The notes: a model not told the origin generated them from the sequence alone. Counted from the stretch's first letter, positions 8,979-18,386 are shown. The stretch is 64,000 nucleotides of DNA from JAICXG01 sp963801255 (GCA_963801255.1 CAWDEC010000006.1:496001-560000), one strand, 5' to 3'. A program made the numbers and translations.

Positions 8979-9434
8979 CTAACGATTACTCCGCTTCCGG
9001 GTTTGCGCCGCCTTCCTGGCTGAGCGCGAGCGACCGGCCTTACTACGCTTTTTTGCTGCGGTGCGTGCCTGACGCGATAACGCTCGGTGCGAAGCTGCGG
9101 CGCGCGGCTCTTTCTTCAATGCCCGCTTGGCGGCCCGTGATCGTGTGGCCGAAGGCTTTTTTGCTTTTCCGCTCGTGCCTTTTTTCAGGTCGCGTTTCGC
9201 CTGCTCGCGCACACGGCGCGAGGAGTTGCCTTTCTTCGGCGGCGGCAAATCGACGCCGGCGCGCCTCGCTTTGGAAAGCCCGATTGCGATCGCCTGTTTC
9301 GCCGATCGAGCCCCATGCTTCCCTTTGCGGATGTGCTCCATTTCTTCGCGCACAAATTCTCCTGCCTGCGTCGACGCTGACTTTCCTTCCCGCGCGTCTT
9401 TGTGCGCCCGCTCGATTGTTTCTTCCTCTGGCAT
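8979..9434 (-). CDS. DUF6496-like protein with histone-H1-like Lys/Ala/Arg tail
   Basis: Start taken at ATG 9434 (MPEEETIERAHKDAREGK); an upstream in-frame start at 9482 is possible. The first 65 residues hold the segment GEFVREEMEHIRKGKHGARS followed by KQAIAIGLSKARRAGV, which I recognise as a small family (DUF6496) found in many soil bacteria. The remaining 90 residues are highly basic (KRDLKKGTSGKAKK, KKRSKAGRSRSARKAAQTRK), like histone H1 or AlgP-type tails, suggesting nucleic-acid binding. Function is unproven. The TAG stop codon lies inside a copy of the dispersed word at 8977-8985. Confidence 0.65.
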   Translation of the reverse strand: MPEEETIERAHKDAREGKSASTQAGEFVREEMEHIRKGKHGARSAKQAIAIGLSKARRAGVDLPPPKKGNSSRRVREQAKRDLKKGTSGKAKKPSATRSRAAKRALKKEPRAAASHRALSRQARTAAKKRSKAGRSRSARKAAQTRKRSNR

Positions 9435-9677
9435 AACATTCAGATTTCGTCTGCCGTCCGCTTCCTGGACTTGGCCACTCACGCTTGGAAAGTTCGGACC
9501 GGTGCGTCGGGAAACCCCAAACCATGATTGCTTCGAGGAGCGACGTCGATAGCCTCTTGGGAAGTGCTGGGTGACGCTGGCGCGGGCGGAAGATCAATGA
9601 TGAGTTCTGGGCGGCAACTCGTTAGGCAATCTTGTTTCCTGGCTCGGCTGGGCTCGGGCCTGGCGTTAAATTGAATT

Positions 9678-10487
9678 ATGCTTCGTTTCCTACGAGAACG
9701 CCGGCGTCGCGAGCTGCGCCAACAGCTCGCGCCAGAAGAATGGCGGGCCATCATCTCACACAATCTCCCTTTCTTTGATCGATTGGACGCGCCAGATCGG
9801 GAAGAGTTGCTGGGTCACGTGAAAGTTTTTCTCGATGAAAAACGCTTCGAAGGCTGCAGCGGCCTCGAGCTCACCAATGAGATCAGGGTAACGATTGCGA
9901 CCCAGGCCTGTCTTCTTCTCTTACATCGCAAGACGGATTACTATCCGCGGCTCGTTACAATCCTGGTTTATCCATCCGGATACGTCGTCGAGCAGGAGCG
10001 GCACCTGGAAGGGCCAGTTTGGGAAGGCGGACGAGAGGGCCGCCTCGGCGAGACCGCGTCTGCGATGGGTTCAATGGTCCTGGCGTGGGACGCCGCCAAG
10101 TCAGGCGCGCGCGACCCATCCGACGGCACGAATCTTGTCCTGCACGAGTTTGCTCATCAGCTCGATTTCGAAGACTCAGTGGCCGATGGCATGCCCGCAA
10201 TCAGCTCGCGCGGTGAAAAACTTTCCTGGGCCGAAACGATGAAGATGGAATTCGCCGGCTTGCGAGCGGCAGGCGAAGCGGGGATCCCAACACTCCTCAA
10301 CACCTATGGCGCGAGCAATCCGGCGGAATTCTTCGCGGTGGCGACGGAAGCATTTTTCGAGCGGCCGCTGGCTTTGCGCCGTCATCACCCGCGGTTGTAT
10401 CAGGAATTACAACGCTTTTACCGCCAGGATCCCGCCCTCTACTCAAGCGAACCGGCAGCGGGCGCTTCGACGGGACAAAGCGCCTAA
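9678..10487 (+). CDS. mtfA: MtfA-like zinc-dependent peptidase (M90)
   Basis: A 269-residue protein matching the MtfA/YeeI family: opening LRERRRRELRQQLAPEEW, a central CLLLLHRKTDYYPRL segment, and the HExxH zinc site in LVLHEFAHQLDFEDSVADG, followed by a downstream Glu-containing region (NPAEFFAVATEAFFERPL). In E. coli MtfA is a cytosolic aminopeptidase that binds Mlc and thereby controls the glucose transporter gene; a Mlc partner is not seen here, so only the peptidase family is supported. The TAA stop is inside GCCTAACGA at 10482-10490. Confidence 0.9.
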   Translation: MLRFLRERRRRELRQQLAPEEWRAIISHNLPFFDRLDAPDREELLGHVKVFLDEKRFEGCSGLELTNEIRVTIATQACLLLLHRKTDYYPRLVTILVYPSGYVVEQERHLEGPVWEGGREGRLGETASAMGSMVLAWDAAKSGARDPSDGTNLVLHEFAHQLDFEDSVADGMPAISSRGEKLSWAETMKMEFAGLRAAGEAGIPTLLNTYGASNPAEFFAVATEAFFERPLALRRHHPRLYQELQRFYRQDPALYSSEPAAGASTGQSA

Positions 10488-10521
10488 CGAATCAGGCTGA
10501 AGCCATCCCGTATGACCAAAG

Positions 10522-11166
10522 CTACAGGGTGCCGACAACCCTTCGGTTCGTCTTGCTGGGCGTTCCTTCCTTGGTCACCGCTTCATCTAAACCCGGCAGC
10601 GGATCGGGACCGCGATGTTGGAGCCAGGCGGTATGCGTTGGGTTTTCTTTCCAGGGATATTCGTCCTTTGCCACCGGCCACCAAAAAAGCCTGCCGGCTG
10701 CTCTCCAGCCGTCAATAATGTAACCGGTTCGGATTGGCTGACCTGGCAAAGTTACGACTACGACATTGTGCTCGAGCTGACCACCTGGATAAGCTTCCGC
10801 CCAATGCAGCTCAAGTGTCTTAAGCGGCAATTTGCGCAGCTCTGCGCCAATGGCATGTGCCCAATGAAAACAGTAACCGCGTTGCCGCGCACCAACATGA
10901 ATTAAGAAATTGTTGAAGATCGCCGAAGGAAAAACCCGCCACTCTTTTCGGTATTTGCTGGCGGTGTTATAGGAGGTCTCCGAGACCATCTGCGCCTCCG
11001 CCGGATTAACCGTCGGACCGAGAGAAACAATCTCATCACGAAAGAGACGGATTGAGCGCTCGTCATTTGCCATCGCCTGCTGGGTGTTAAGAAGAAGAAG
11101 GCCGGCAAGGATGAGGAGCCAGACTCGCGAGCGGTGAGAAAGATGGAAATGAAGCGGCGCAGTCAT
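10522..11166 (-). CDS. Exported protein of unknown function
   Basis: Starting at ATG 11166 gives 214 residues with a signal peptide (SRVWLLILAGLLLLNTQQAMA). A start at 11208 would put 14 extra residues before it. The mature protein contains RLFRDEIVSLGPTVNPAEAQ, a GYCFHWAHAIGAELRKLPLK segment with Cys and His, and LEHNVVVVTLPGQPIRTGYI followed by DGWRAAGRLFWWPV. The Cys, His and Asn/Asp spacing faintly recalls papain- or transglutaminase-like folds, but I cannot name a family. It converges with mtfA across about 35 bases. Confidence 0.6.
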   Translation of the reverse strand: MTAPLHFHLSHRSRVWLLILAGLLLLNTQQAMANDERSIRLFRDEIVSLGPTVNPAEAQMVSETSYNTASKYRKEWRVFPSAIFNNFLIHVGARQRGYCFHWAHAIGAELRKLPLKTLELHWAEAYPGGQLEHNVVVVTLPGQPIRTGYIIDGWRAAGRLFWWPVAKDEYPWKENPTHTAWLQHRGPDPLPGLDEAVTKEGTPSKTNRRVVGTL

Positions 11167-11353
11167 AATAAGTCCGCGCGACCATAAATGCTCTTGCCGA
11201 ACGCTCAACCAGCCAGGCCCGTTTTCGCGACAATGAGAGAATTTGGAAGGCTCGTATTTCTTTTCTGTGGCTGCCGAGCTTTCCGGCTACATTCCTGCAC
11301 TTTCGCCAATAATGCGGTTGGCCCGGCGATTGTCGTTAGGCAGTAAATTGTGG

Positions 11354-12808
11354 ATGGAAGAAGAGAATGAATTGATCGCGCTCCGGCGCGGAAAAATCGA
11401 AGCCCTGCACGCCCGCGGAACGGCGCCGTTTGGCTCTGGTTTCGAGACCAGCGGCTCGATCGGAGAAGTGCGGGAAAAATTCGCCGAAGGCCTGATGATG
11501 CGCGTTGCCGGCCGCATCACCGCGCATCGTGACATGGGGAAAAGTCATTTTCTCGATCTGCGCGACGCGAGCGGGCGCGTTCAAGTTTACGTCCAGGCGA
11601 AAGAGCTCGGGGCAGATGCGATGGACACCTTCGCTCTTCTCGACCTCGGCGATTTTGTCGGCATCGAAGGAAGTTGTTTCACGACCAAGACCGGTGAGCC
11701 GACGCTCAAAGTGCACAGCCTGCAAGTGCTGGCCAAAAGTCTGCGCCCGTTGCCGGAAAAGTGGCACGGTTTAACCGACGTCGAGACGCGCTACCGCCAG
11801 CGCTATCTCGACTTGGTGACAAACGAACGCTCGCGCGAGATTTTTGCCAAGCGCATCACCCTGCTGCGCGAGACACGGCGCTTTATGGAAGCCTGCGGGT
11901 TCCAGGAAGTGGAAACACCCATCTTGCAAGCAGTCCCGGGCGGTGCAGCGGCGGAGCCATTTCGCACTCGTCACAAGGCGCTGGGACTTGACCTTTATCT
12001 CCGGATCGCGCCGGAGCTGTATCTCAAGCGTCTGCTTGTGGGTGGATTCAACAAGGTCTTTGAGGTGAATCGCAACTTCCGCAACGAAGGCATCTCTCGC
12101 CGGCACAATCCGGAGTTCACCATGCTCGAAGCCTACTGGGCGTATGCGGATTACGAGAAGATCGCCGAATTAGTGGAGGAATTGATCTGTCACCTCGCGG
12201 AGAAAGTGGCCGGAGGATTACAGGTTGAACATCGCGACGCGGACGGAAGCATTAAGCGCACAATTAACCTTGGGCGACCATGGCGTCGCGCGCGCTATCG
12301 CGATCTGGTTTGCGAAGCGGCGGGGGCGGATTGGTTTGGTCTGACGAGTGAAGGACGACGCGCGAAGGCACGCGAATTCGGCGTGGAGATCCATCCGCAA
12401 ATGGCGGACTTCGAGGTAACGCAGCACCTTTTTGAAAAGCTGGTGGAAGAGAAAACCTTTGACCCGGTATTTGTCACGCATTGCCCGAAAGAGCTGGTGC
12501 CGCTCGCGAAGCAAAACCTGGACGACGAGTCGCTGGTCGACGTCTTTGAGCTCATCATCAACGGTCAGGAAATCGCGCCTGGCTACACCGAACTCAACGA
12601 CCCTTTCGTGCAACGTCAGCGCCTGCTCGAACAAGCGGGGGAAGAAACGCAAAAACTGGACGAGGATTTCCTTCTCGCGCTCGAGCACGGTATGCCGCCG
12701 GCGGGCGGATTTGGCTTGGGAATCGACCGCCTGACGATGCTCCTGACCGGCGCGGAATCGATTCGCGACGTCATCCTCTTCCCGCTTTTGCGGCCAAAGA
12801 GCAGCTAG
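11354..12808 (+). CDS. lysS: Lysyl-tRNA synthetase, class II
   Basis: The start is ATG 11354 (MEEENELIALRRGKIEALHA), as in LysS proteins; the open frame upstream to 11243 is not part of the family. The 484-residue enzyme charges tRNA-Lys. An N-terminal OB-fold anticodon domain (RVAGRITAHRDMGKSHFLDL) is followed by the class II core with motif 2 (FRNEGISRRHNPEFTMLE) and motif 3 (GFGLGIDRLTMLLTG). Length fits the family. TCGTTAGGC at 11333-11341 sits in the leader, 12 bases before the ATG. The gene appears to be monocistronic. Confidence 0.96.
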   Translation: MEEENELIALRRGKIEALHARGTAPFGSGFETSGSIGEVREKFAEGLMMRVAGRITAHRDMGKSHFLDLRDASGRVQVYVQAKELGADAMDTFALLDLGDFVGIEGSCFTTKTGEPTLKVHSLQVLAKSLRPLPEKWHGLTDVETRYRQRYLDLVTNERSREIFAKRITLLRETRRFMEACGFQEVETPILQAVPGGAAAEPFRTRHKALGLDLYLRIAPELYLKRLLVGGFNKVFEVNRNFRNEGISRRHNPEFTMLEAYWAYADYEKIAELVEELICHLAEKVAGGLQVEHRDADGSIKRTINLGRPWRRARYRDLVCEAAGADWFGLTSEGRRAKAREFGVEIHPQMADFEVTQHLFEKLVEEKTFDPVFVTHCPKELVPLAKQNLDDESLVDVFELIINGQEIAPGYTELNDPFVQRQRLLEQAGEETQKLDEDFLLALEHGMPPAGGFGLGIDRLTMLLTGAESIRDVILFPLLRPKSS

Positions 12809-12846
12809 CTTACCAAGCCGGCGCTTCTCGGCGATCAAAGGAGGTC

Positions 12847-13060
12847 TTAACTCTGCTTCTTGTATCCGTTAGGCGACTGTTGCTTGAGACTGTCAGCCCG
12901 TAGCGCTGCCTGTTGAGCGTCATTAGGCCGGCCAGCGAGACGATATTCATCCGCCAGGCGTGCTGATAATTTGGTTGAAGCTTGGTCGCGCGCTCAAAAG
13001 CGCCGATCGCCTCGCGATGCCGTCCCTGTTTTGCATAGGCGAGAACACGGCGAAGTCCTT
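12847..13060 (-). pseudogene. TPR-protein C-terminal relic, frameshifted
   Basis: Reading the minus strand from about 13060, LAYAKQGRHREAIGAFERAT and KLQPNYQHAW form a good tetratricopeptide repeat. The sense then jumps one frame near 12950, continuing ADEYRLAGRPNDAQQAAL and ADSLKQQSPNGYKKQS to a TAA stop at 12847-12849. The N-terminal part is missing: at about 13060 the sequence meets the TraB/GumN relic on the other strand. I infer a decayed gene fragment. A variant word (CCGTTAGGC, 12867-12875) lies in its tail. A sequencing error could explain the frame jump but not the missing N-terminus. Confidence 0.6.
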
Positions 13061-13066
13061 TCCGCG

Positions 13067-13394
13067 ATGTCCGACAAAGATGCGGAGCTGACCTTACTAG
13101 CGACATTTATTCCCCAGGCACCGGGCAGTGAGATGTGGAAAAAAATGCTGACCGCCTGGCGGCCGGGGGGATGCAGAGACACTTGCCCGACTGGAAGAGC
13201 AATCGTCTTCCACTGTGCCTTCTCTGCGCGAACGCCTTAGCGCGACGCGCAATCGGAATTGGATTCCCAAGATCGAAGGCTACCTGCACGACCGTCACAC
13301 TTATTTTGTCGTCGCTGGCGCAGCACACATGGGCGGACCGAACGGTGTTCTCGCAATCCTGCGGCAGCGTGGTTATCAGATCGAACAGCTTTAG
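13067..13394 (+). pseudogene. TraB/GumN-family C-terminal relic, truncated and frameshifted
   Basis: Frame 2 reads MSDKDAELTLLATFIPQAPG and MWKKMLTAWRPG, typical of the middle of TraB/GumN proteins. After a run of six G (13165-13170) the sense continues one frame over as GDAETLARLEEQSSS, RLSATRNRNWIPKIEGYL and YFVVAGAAHMGGPNGVLAIL up to TAG at 13392-13394. The NRNWIPKI and GA-H-GGPNGVL-LR-GY pattern is diagnostic of the family (membrane-associated or secreted, poorly characterised). About two thirds of a normal gene is missing at the 5' side. One extra G explains the frame jump. It lies head to head with the TPR relic. Confidence 0.7.
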
Positions 13395-13443
13395 CCGCCG
13401 CAAAATCGGTGGCCGAAGTTTCTGCCGGTGTTACCGTAAGCGG

Positions 13444-13779
13444 ATGGAAAAGCCACAGATCACCGCCTATTTGAAAACTCACTGCGGATGGAGCGGCGGC
13501 GTCCGAGCCGTGCTCGCAAAATACGATCTTCCTTACGCGGAGAAGGACATCATCCAGAACCCTGCCTTTCGCTGGGAAATGGAGACCAAGAGTGGTCAGC
13601 CGCTCTCGCCCTGCGTCGAGATCAATGGGGAAATGCTGGCCGACGTGAGCGGCGAAGAAGTTGAGCGTTACCTGGTCGAACAAAGCCTGGTCTCGCCTAG
13701 TGACTCCGATGCGGGCGTACCGATCAACGCTCCTTGCGCGAACGAGCTGCACGGCGACCCGGTGAAGCTGAAGTTCTAG
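13444..13779 (+). CDS. Glutaredoxin-like protein with C-terminal extension
   Basis: The start is ATG 13444 (MEKPQITAYLKTHCGWSG); the open frame upstream belongs to relic sequence. This gives 111 residues. It has a thioredoxin-fold glutaredoxin core: active site CGWS (a monothiol CGxS form rather than CPYC), a later SPCVEINGEMLADVSGEEVE segment that replaces the usual TVPxVFI-G-GG part, and a 30-residue tail containing another Cys (PINAPCANELHGD). It probably works in glutathione-linked redox or Fe-S handling; this is family knowledge. It is followed closely by the PBP gene. Confidence 0.8.
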   Translation: MEKPQITAYLKTHCGWSGGVRAVLAKYDLPYAEKDIIQNPAFRWEMETKSGQPLSPCVEINGEMLADVSGEEVERYLVEQSLVSPSDSDAGVPINAPCANELHGDPVKLKF

Positions 13780-13827
13780 GGCTGCGGGTGGCGGCGTTGA
13801 ATCGTTAGGCGATTGGCGCTTCGCTGG

Positions 13828-16011
13828 ATGAAACTTTTCGCCCGCATCCGCGCCGGAAAAAAGTCGCCTAACAAAAAGCGCGGGAGTCGCGGCTGGCGCT
13901 GGATCGCGGTCTTCTTCCTTCTTGCCGTCCCGGCAGCGATCGTCATCGCGATCTTGTCCTTCTACGCTGTCTGGGCGCAAACCTTCGACCTGAAGCGCCT
14001 CGGCACGATGCCGGAGCGCAACACCGTTTTCGATGTCGATGGCAAAATTTACAGCCGGCTCGCGGGAGCGAATCGGCTTAAGGTTTCGCTCGATCAAGTC
14101 TCGCCTCTCTTCATTCAGGCGCTTCTGGCCCGGGAAGACACCCGCTTCTACGAGCATGGTGGGATCGATTGGCGCGGCGTGGCGCGCGCTCTTTTTCGCG
14201 ACGTCACGAGCGGTTCGGTGAAGGAAGGCGCGAGCAGCATCACACAACAAATGGCGCGCAACAGTCTGCCATTGGGCGGCCGCAACATCAGCCGCAAACT
14301 GCTCGAGGCTATGGTGGCCTTGCGTATCGAGCGGGCGCTGACCAAGGACCAAATCCTTGAGCTCTACGTGAATCGTATTTATTTCGGATCCGGCTGTTAC
14401 GGAGTCGAGACCGCCTCCCAATCTTATTTCGGCAAGAGCGCCGCCAAACTCGACCTTTCCGAGGCAGCTTTGCTCGCCGGCTTGATTCGCAGTCCCAATC
14501 GCTTTTCGCCTTTGAAGAATCCCGAAGGCGCCCGCGAGCAACGTGACACGGTGCTCGATCGCATGCGCGAGCTGAAGAAGATTTCAGTTCTTCAAGAAGA
14601 AGGGGCCAAACACGAGAAGATCGCTTCGCGATCACACCGCCAGACTCTGGTCCAGGAAAATTACGCCATGGATGCGGTACAACGCGACCTCAATGTTCTC
14701 CTCACCCCCGACCAAATTGATAACGGCGGTCTCTTCATTTACACCACGCTCGATCCAATCGTGCAAAAGGCCGCCGCGGACGCGGTTGACAAACAACTGG
14801 CAAAGATCGAGCGCCAACCCGGCTTTCATCATCCCCTCAAGTCGCAATACCGGGCGCCCGAGGATGGCGAGGATAACGCCATGCCGTATCTCGAAGGTGC
14901 GCTAGTCGCGATTGATAACAGCAGCGGCGGCATTCGTGCACTCGTCGGCGGTCGCGATTATACGCAGAGCAAATTCAACCGCGCCCTCACGCCTGCCAAC
15001 CGCCAGATCGGTTCGTCCTTCAAACCCTTCGTCTACACGCTTGCCTTCACCCACGGATTACTTCCCGGCGCCGCCATAAGCGATGGCCCGTTGCAACCGG
15101 GGGAGGTGCAGGGCGCGGGCAATTGGTCGCCGGCGAATTCCGACGGCCGCTATGGCGGCATCCAGCCTGTTTCCTATGGACTCATTCATTCCCGAAACAC
15201 CATGAGCGTTCGGGTCGGTGAATTTGCCGGAATTGATGACACACAGAAAATCGCGGCCACGCTCGGCCTCGGCAACGACATCCCGCATGGCGCGGCTATT
15301 TACATCGGGTCCTTCGAAACCGACCTGAAAGACCTCACCGCTGCCTACACGGTCTTTCCCAACGCTGGCCTTCGCAAACAGGCCTACATCGTCGAACGAA
15401 TCGACGACTCGGAGCATCGCCCGATTTACCGCGCGGCTCATCTCACGATTCCGGCGCTCGATCCGGGCGCGGCTTGGATGACGACGGAGTTGATGGAGGA
15501 AGTACTCACCCACGGCACGGCGGCGAGCGCGCGTTCGTTAGGCTTCCGATTACCGGCGGCTGGCAAGACCGGGACGACGAATGACTTCAAAGATGCATGG
15601 TTCGTCGGCTTCACGAGCTCCATGACCTGCGGTGTTTGGGTTGGGTTCGATCAACCGACCACGATAATGCCGCACGGGTACGGTGCCGCGCTCGCTCTGC
15701 CGGTGTGGACAGACGTGGTGATGAAATCAGCCCAGCGTTATCCGGCCGATCCATTTAAAGCACCGGTCGCGACCCAGGAAGCAACGGTCTGTTCCATCTC
15801 CAACGCGATCGCCACCACCGGCTGCGTTGCTGCCGGGACCGCCTACACGATCGACCTGCCCGTCAGTCACATCCCGCGCGGCGTTTGCGGGGTCCATGGC
15901 GGCAATCCGACTGTGCTGGGCCGACGCGTCGAACAAATCCCGCAAACGGTGAAGAAGCTTCCCCGCAGCATCCTCCGGTCGTTCAAACGCTTCTTCGGTG
16001 GCGGGAACTAA
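13828..16011 (+). CDS. Class A penicillin-binding protein (transglycosylase/transpeptidase)
   Basis: The start is ATG 13828 (MKLFARIRAGKKS); 727 residues. A basic cytoplasmic N-terminus leads into one transmembrane helix (WIAVFFLLAVPAAIVIAIL). The GT51 glycosyltransferase domain follows with EDTRFYEHGGIDWRGVAR (catalytic Glu near residue 102) and EGASSITQQMARN. The transpeptidase domain has SSFKPF (active Ser near 396), SRNTMS and KTGTTND. It polymerises and cross-links peptidoglycan outside the membrane. The Cys-containing C-terminal tail (VCSISNAIATTGCVAAGT) fits PBP1A-type proteins of this group. TCGTTAGGC at 13802-13810 lies 17 bases before the start and another copy is at 15535. Confidence 0.94.
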   Translation: MKLFARIRAGKKSPNKKRGSRGWRWIAVFFLLAVPAAIVIAILSFYAVWAQTFDLKRLGTMPERNTVFDVDGKIYSRLAGANRLKVSLDQVSPLFIQALLAREDTRFYEHGGIDWRGVARALFRDVTSGSVKEGASSITQQMARNSLPLGGRNISRKLLEAMVALRIERALTKDQILELYVNRIYFGSGCYGVETASQSYFGKSAAKLDLSEAALLAGLIRSPNRFSPLKNPEGAREQRDTVLDRMRELKKISVLQEEGAKHEKIASRSHRQTLVQENYAMDAVQRDLNVLLTPDQIDNGGLFIYTTLDPIVQKAAADAVDKQLAKIERQPGFHHPLKSQYRAPEDGEDNAMPYLEGALVAIDNSSGGIRALVGGRDYTQSKFNRALTPANRQIGSSFKPFVYTLAFTHGLLPGAAISDGPLQPGEVQGAGNWSPANSDGRYGGIQPVSYGLIHSRNTMSVRVGEFAGIDDTQKIAATLGLGNDIPHGAAIYIGSFETDLKDLTAAYTVFPNAGLRKQAYIVERIDDSEHRPIYRAAHLTIPALDPGAAWMTTELMEEVLTHGTAASARSLGFRLPAAGKTGTTNDFKDAWFVGFTSSMTCGVWVGFDQPTTIMPHGYGAALALPVWTDVVMKSAQRYPADPFKAPVATQEATVCSISNAIATTGCVAAGTAYTIDLPVSHIPRGVCGVHGGNPTVLGRRVEQIPQTVKKLPRSILRSFKRFFGGGN

Positions 16012-16165
16012 CTCGTTCGTGCTTGCGCGTCGTCGTCGACTCCGACGGCAACACGCTTTGCATTGAGCTTGGCCAAACTTCATGGCTTGATGAGCGGCAA
16101 GTCAGAAGCGGCCGACGAGCCAACCGGCCAGATTACGGACGCGAAGCCTAACGACTCAGATTTTG

Positions 16166-18340
16166 ATGGCAAACGAACGGACCAACCTGATCATCATTTC
16201 GAATCGTCTGCCGGTAACGGTGGGCGAAACGATCACCAAATCTTCCGGCGGTTTGGTTGCCGCGCTCGAGGGACTTTCCGCGGAGCGATTCGAAATGAAA
16301 TGGATCGGCTGGCCAGGCAGTGTTGTGCCCGACGAGCGCAAAGCAGAAGTCGAACGCCTCCTCGTCGATGAGCACGGATGCATCCCCATCTTTCTTTCCG
16401 AGGACGAAGCCGCCGGACACTATGAGGGCTTTTCCAACTCCAGCCTTTGGCCCGTTCTCCATTACATGCCCAACTACATGCGGTACGATCCGGCGTGGTG
16501 GGACCAATATCGGGAGGCGAATGAACGCTTTGCCAATAAGGCGCTTGAGCTTGCGAAATCGGGCGACCTTGTCTGGGTCCACGATTATCAACTCATGCTT
16601 GTGCCCGCGATGCTGCATGCGGCGATGCCGGAACTGAGAATTGGCTTCTTTCTTCACACGCCTTTTCCATCGTTCGAGACGTTTCGCTGTCACCCCAAGC
16701 GCGCCGAACTGGTCACGGGCATGCTCGGGGCCGATTTGATCGGGTTCCACACGTTCGGTTACATGCGCCATTTCCGCAGCACAGTTCTGCGGCTTCTTGG
16801 TCTTGAATCGGAGATCGCACTCATCCGAACAGAAAGCGGCCACACTGCGGCGCTTGGTGTTTTCCCGATTGGAATCAACGCGCCAAGATTTCAAGCCGCG
16901 CTTGATTCGCCGGAATTCAAACAACGCCTCGAGCAAATGCGGGCGAGCGATAGCGACAAACAAATCGTTCTTTCCGTCGAGCGCATGGATTACACGAAAG
17001 GAATCCTGCATCGCATCGAAGCAATCGAGCGTTTCCTCGAGGAGCTGGAGGATCGCGATACGATCAAATTCATCTTCGTGAGCGTTCCGTCGCGCGAAGG
17101 TGTGGAAGAATATCAGGAACTGCGCGCCGAAGTAGAAGCCCAGGTCGGCCGCATCAACGGTACCTACGCCACGCTGCGCAACAGTCCGATTCGTTTCATT
17201 CACGGCTCGGTCGATTTTATCGATCTGTGCGCCCTGTATGCGCATTCGGATGTTGGTCTCGTCACCCCCTTGATCGACGGCATGAACCTGGTGGCAAAGG
17301 AATACATCGCCTGCCAAATGGAGGACCCGGGCGTGTTGATTCTGAGCGAATTTGCCGGCGCGGCAGGCGAACTCTTCAACGCCATGATCGTGAACCCGTA
17401 CGATTCCGAGGGCGTGGCGCGGGCTTTGCGCGAAGCGCTCGCGCTCACCTCCGAAGAAAAAGTGGCGCGTAACAAAGCGATGCGCGCTCGCATCATGAAA
17501 TACGACGCACGACATTGGGCCCGGACTTTTATCGATCAATTGCGTAACGCTCGCGGGGAGCGTCCTGGGCAGAATGGCACGCAGATCGAAGAGCTAACGG
17601 AGCAGTTGCGCCTCGCAGTCGCCGCGCAAAAGCGCATTGCACTCTTCCTCGATTACGACGGCACGTTGCGCGAAATCGAGCGCGATCCGGGCGCGGCCAA
17701 GCCTAACGACGCGGTCCGACAACTCCTCGAAGCGCTGCGCAGTCGACCGAATCTCGTCCTCACACTCATCAGCGGACGTTCGCGCGAAGAGCTGGAGAAG
17801 TGGTTCGGCCATTATCCCTTCGCCATCATCGCCGAACACGGCGCCGCCTTGTGGCATGCCAAGAGATGGGAGCGACTGGACACCGGCCTTAGCTACGACT
17901 GGAAGGATCAGATATTGAACATTCTCCGCCATTACGAGCAGTCGACTCCGGGCAGTTTGGTAGAGGAAAAAGAAACGTCGCTTGTCTGGCATTATCGCAA
18001 TACCGATCCGGAGTTCGGCGCGTGGAAGGCGCACCAGCTTGCCGTCGAACTGGGTAGCGTGATGGAGAGCGAGGCGGTCGCAATCCGGCATGGGCGCAAG
18101 ATCATCGAAGCAAGCGCCGCGAACATTTCAAAAGGTGAAGCCGTCAGACGATTGTTAGGCGAACAAGCCCACGATCTCGCGCTCTGCGCCGGCGACGATC
18201 AGACAGACGAGAGCATGTTCGAGCTGGGCGAACCGAATCTGATCACAATCAAGATCGGCCCAAAACCGAGTCGTGCTCATTATCGCATCTTCAACCCCGC
18301 AGCCTTCCGTCGATTCTTGCACGACGCGCTCGCCTTGTAA
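16166..18340 (+). CDS. otsAB: Bifunctional trehalose-6-phosphate synthase/phosphatase (OtsA-OtsB fusion)
   Basis: A 724-residue fusion with ATG at 16166. Residues 1 to about 470 form the GT20 synthase, joining UDP-glucose and glucose-6-phosphate (IIISNRLPVTVGE, VWVHDYQLMLVPAML, FFLHTPFPSFETFR, SVERMDYTKGILHRI). From about 480 the HAD-type phosphatase follows, with the nucleophile motif LFLDYDGTLREIE near residue 495, LISGRSREELE and CAGDDQTDESMF. Both active sites look intact, so one protein would make trehalose, a desiccation and osmotic protectant. GCCTAACGA lies in the leader at 16146-16154 and in the domain junction at 17701-17709. Confidence 0.95.
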   Translation: MANERTNLIIISNRLPVTVGETITKSSGGLVAALEGLSAERFEMKWIGWPGSVVPDERKAEVERLLVDEHGCIPIFLSEDEAAGHYEGFSNSSLWPVLHYMPNYMRYDPAWWDQYREANERFANKALELAKSGDLVWVHDYQLMLVPAMLHAAMPELRIGFFLHTPFPSFETFRCHPKRAELVTGMLGADLIGFHTFGYMRHFRSTVLRLLGLESEIALIRTESGHTAALGVFPIGINAPRFQAALDSPEFKQRLEQMRASDSDKQIVLSVERMDYTKGILHRIEAIERFLEELEDRDTIKFIFVSVPSREGVEEYQELRAEVEAQVGRINGTYATLRNSPIRFIHGSVDFIDLCALYAHSDVGLVTPLIDGMNLVAKEYIACQMEDPGVLILSEFAGAAGELFNAMIVNPYDSEGVARALREALALTSEEKVARNKAMRARIMKYDARHWARTFIDQLRNARGERPGQNGTQIEELTEQLRLAVAAQKRIALFLDYDGTLREIERDPGAAKPNDAVRQLLEALRSRPNLVLTLISGRSREELEKWFGHYPFAIIAEHGAALWHAKRWERLDTGLSYDWKDQILNILRHYEQSTPGSLVEEKETSLVWHYRNTDPEFGAWKAHQLAVELGSVMESEAVAIRHGRKIIEASAANISKGEAVRRLLGEQAHDLALCAGDDQTDESMFELGEPNLITIKIGPKPSRAHYRIFNPAAFRRFLHDALAL

Positions 18341-18386
18341 CGGAAGTCAAACCCTGCCGTCACAGGCCACAAGCTAAACGCGATGA

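Noticed and set aside
12971..13066. N-terminal extension of the TraB/GumN relic to 12971
   Set aside because: The frame is open but antisense to the TPR relic and unlike the family.
13237..14541. 434-residue open frame on the minus strand over the glutaredoxin and PBP genes
   Set aside because: No family signals, Arg/Ala-rich shadow of two well-supported plus-strand genes.
16148..17539. 463-residue open frame opposite otsAB
   Set aside because: Antisense shadow; otsAB has intact catalytic motifs in the opposite sense.
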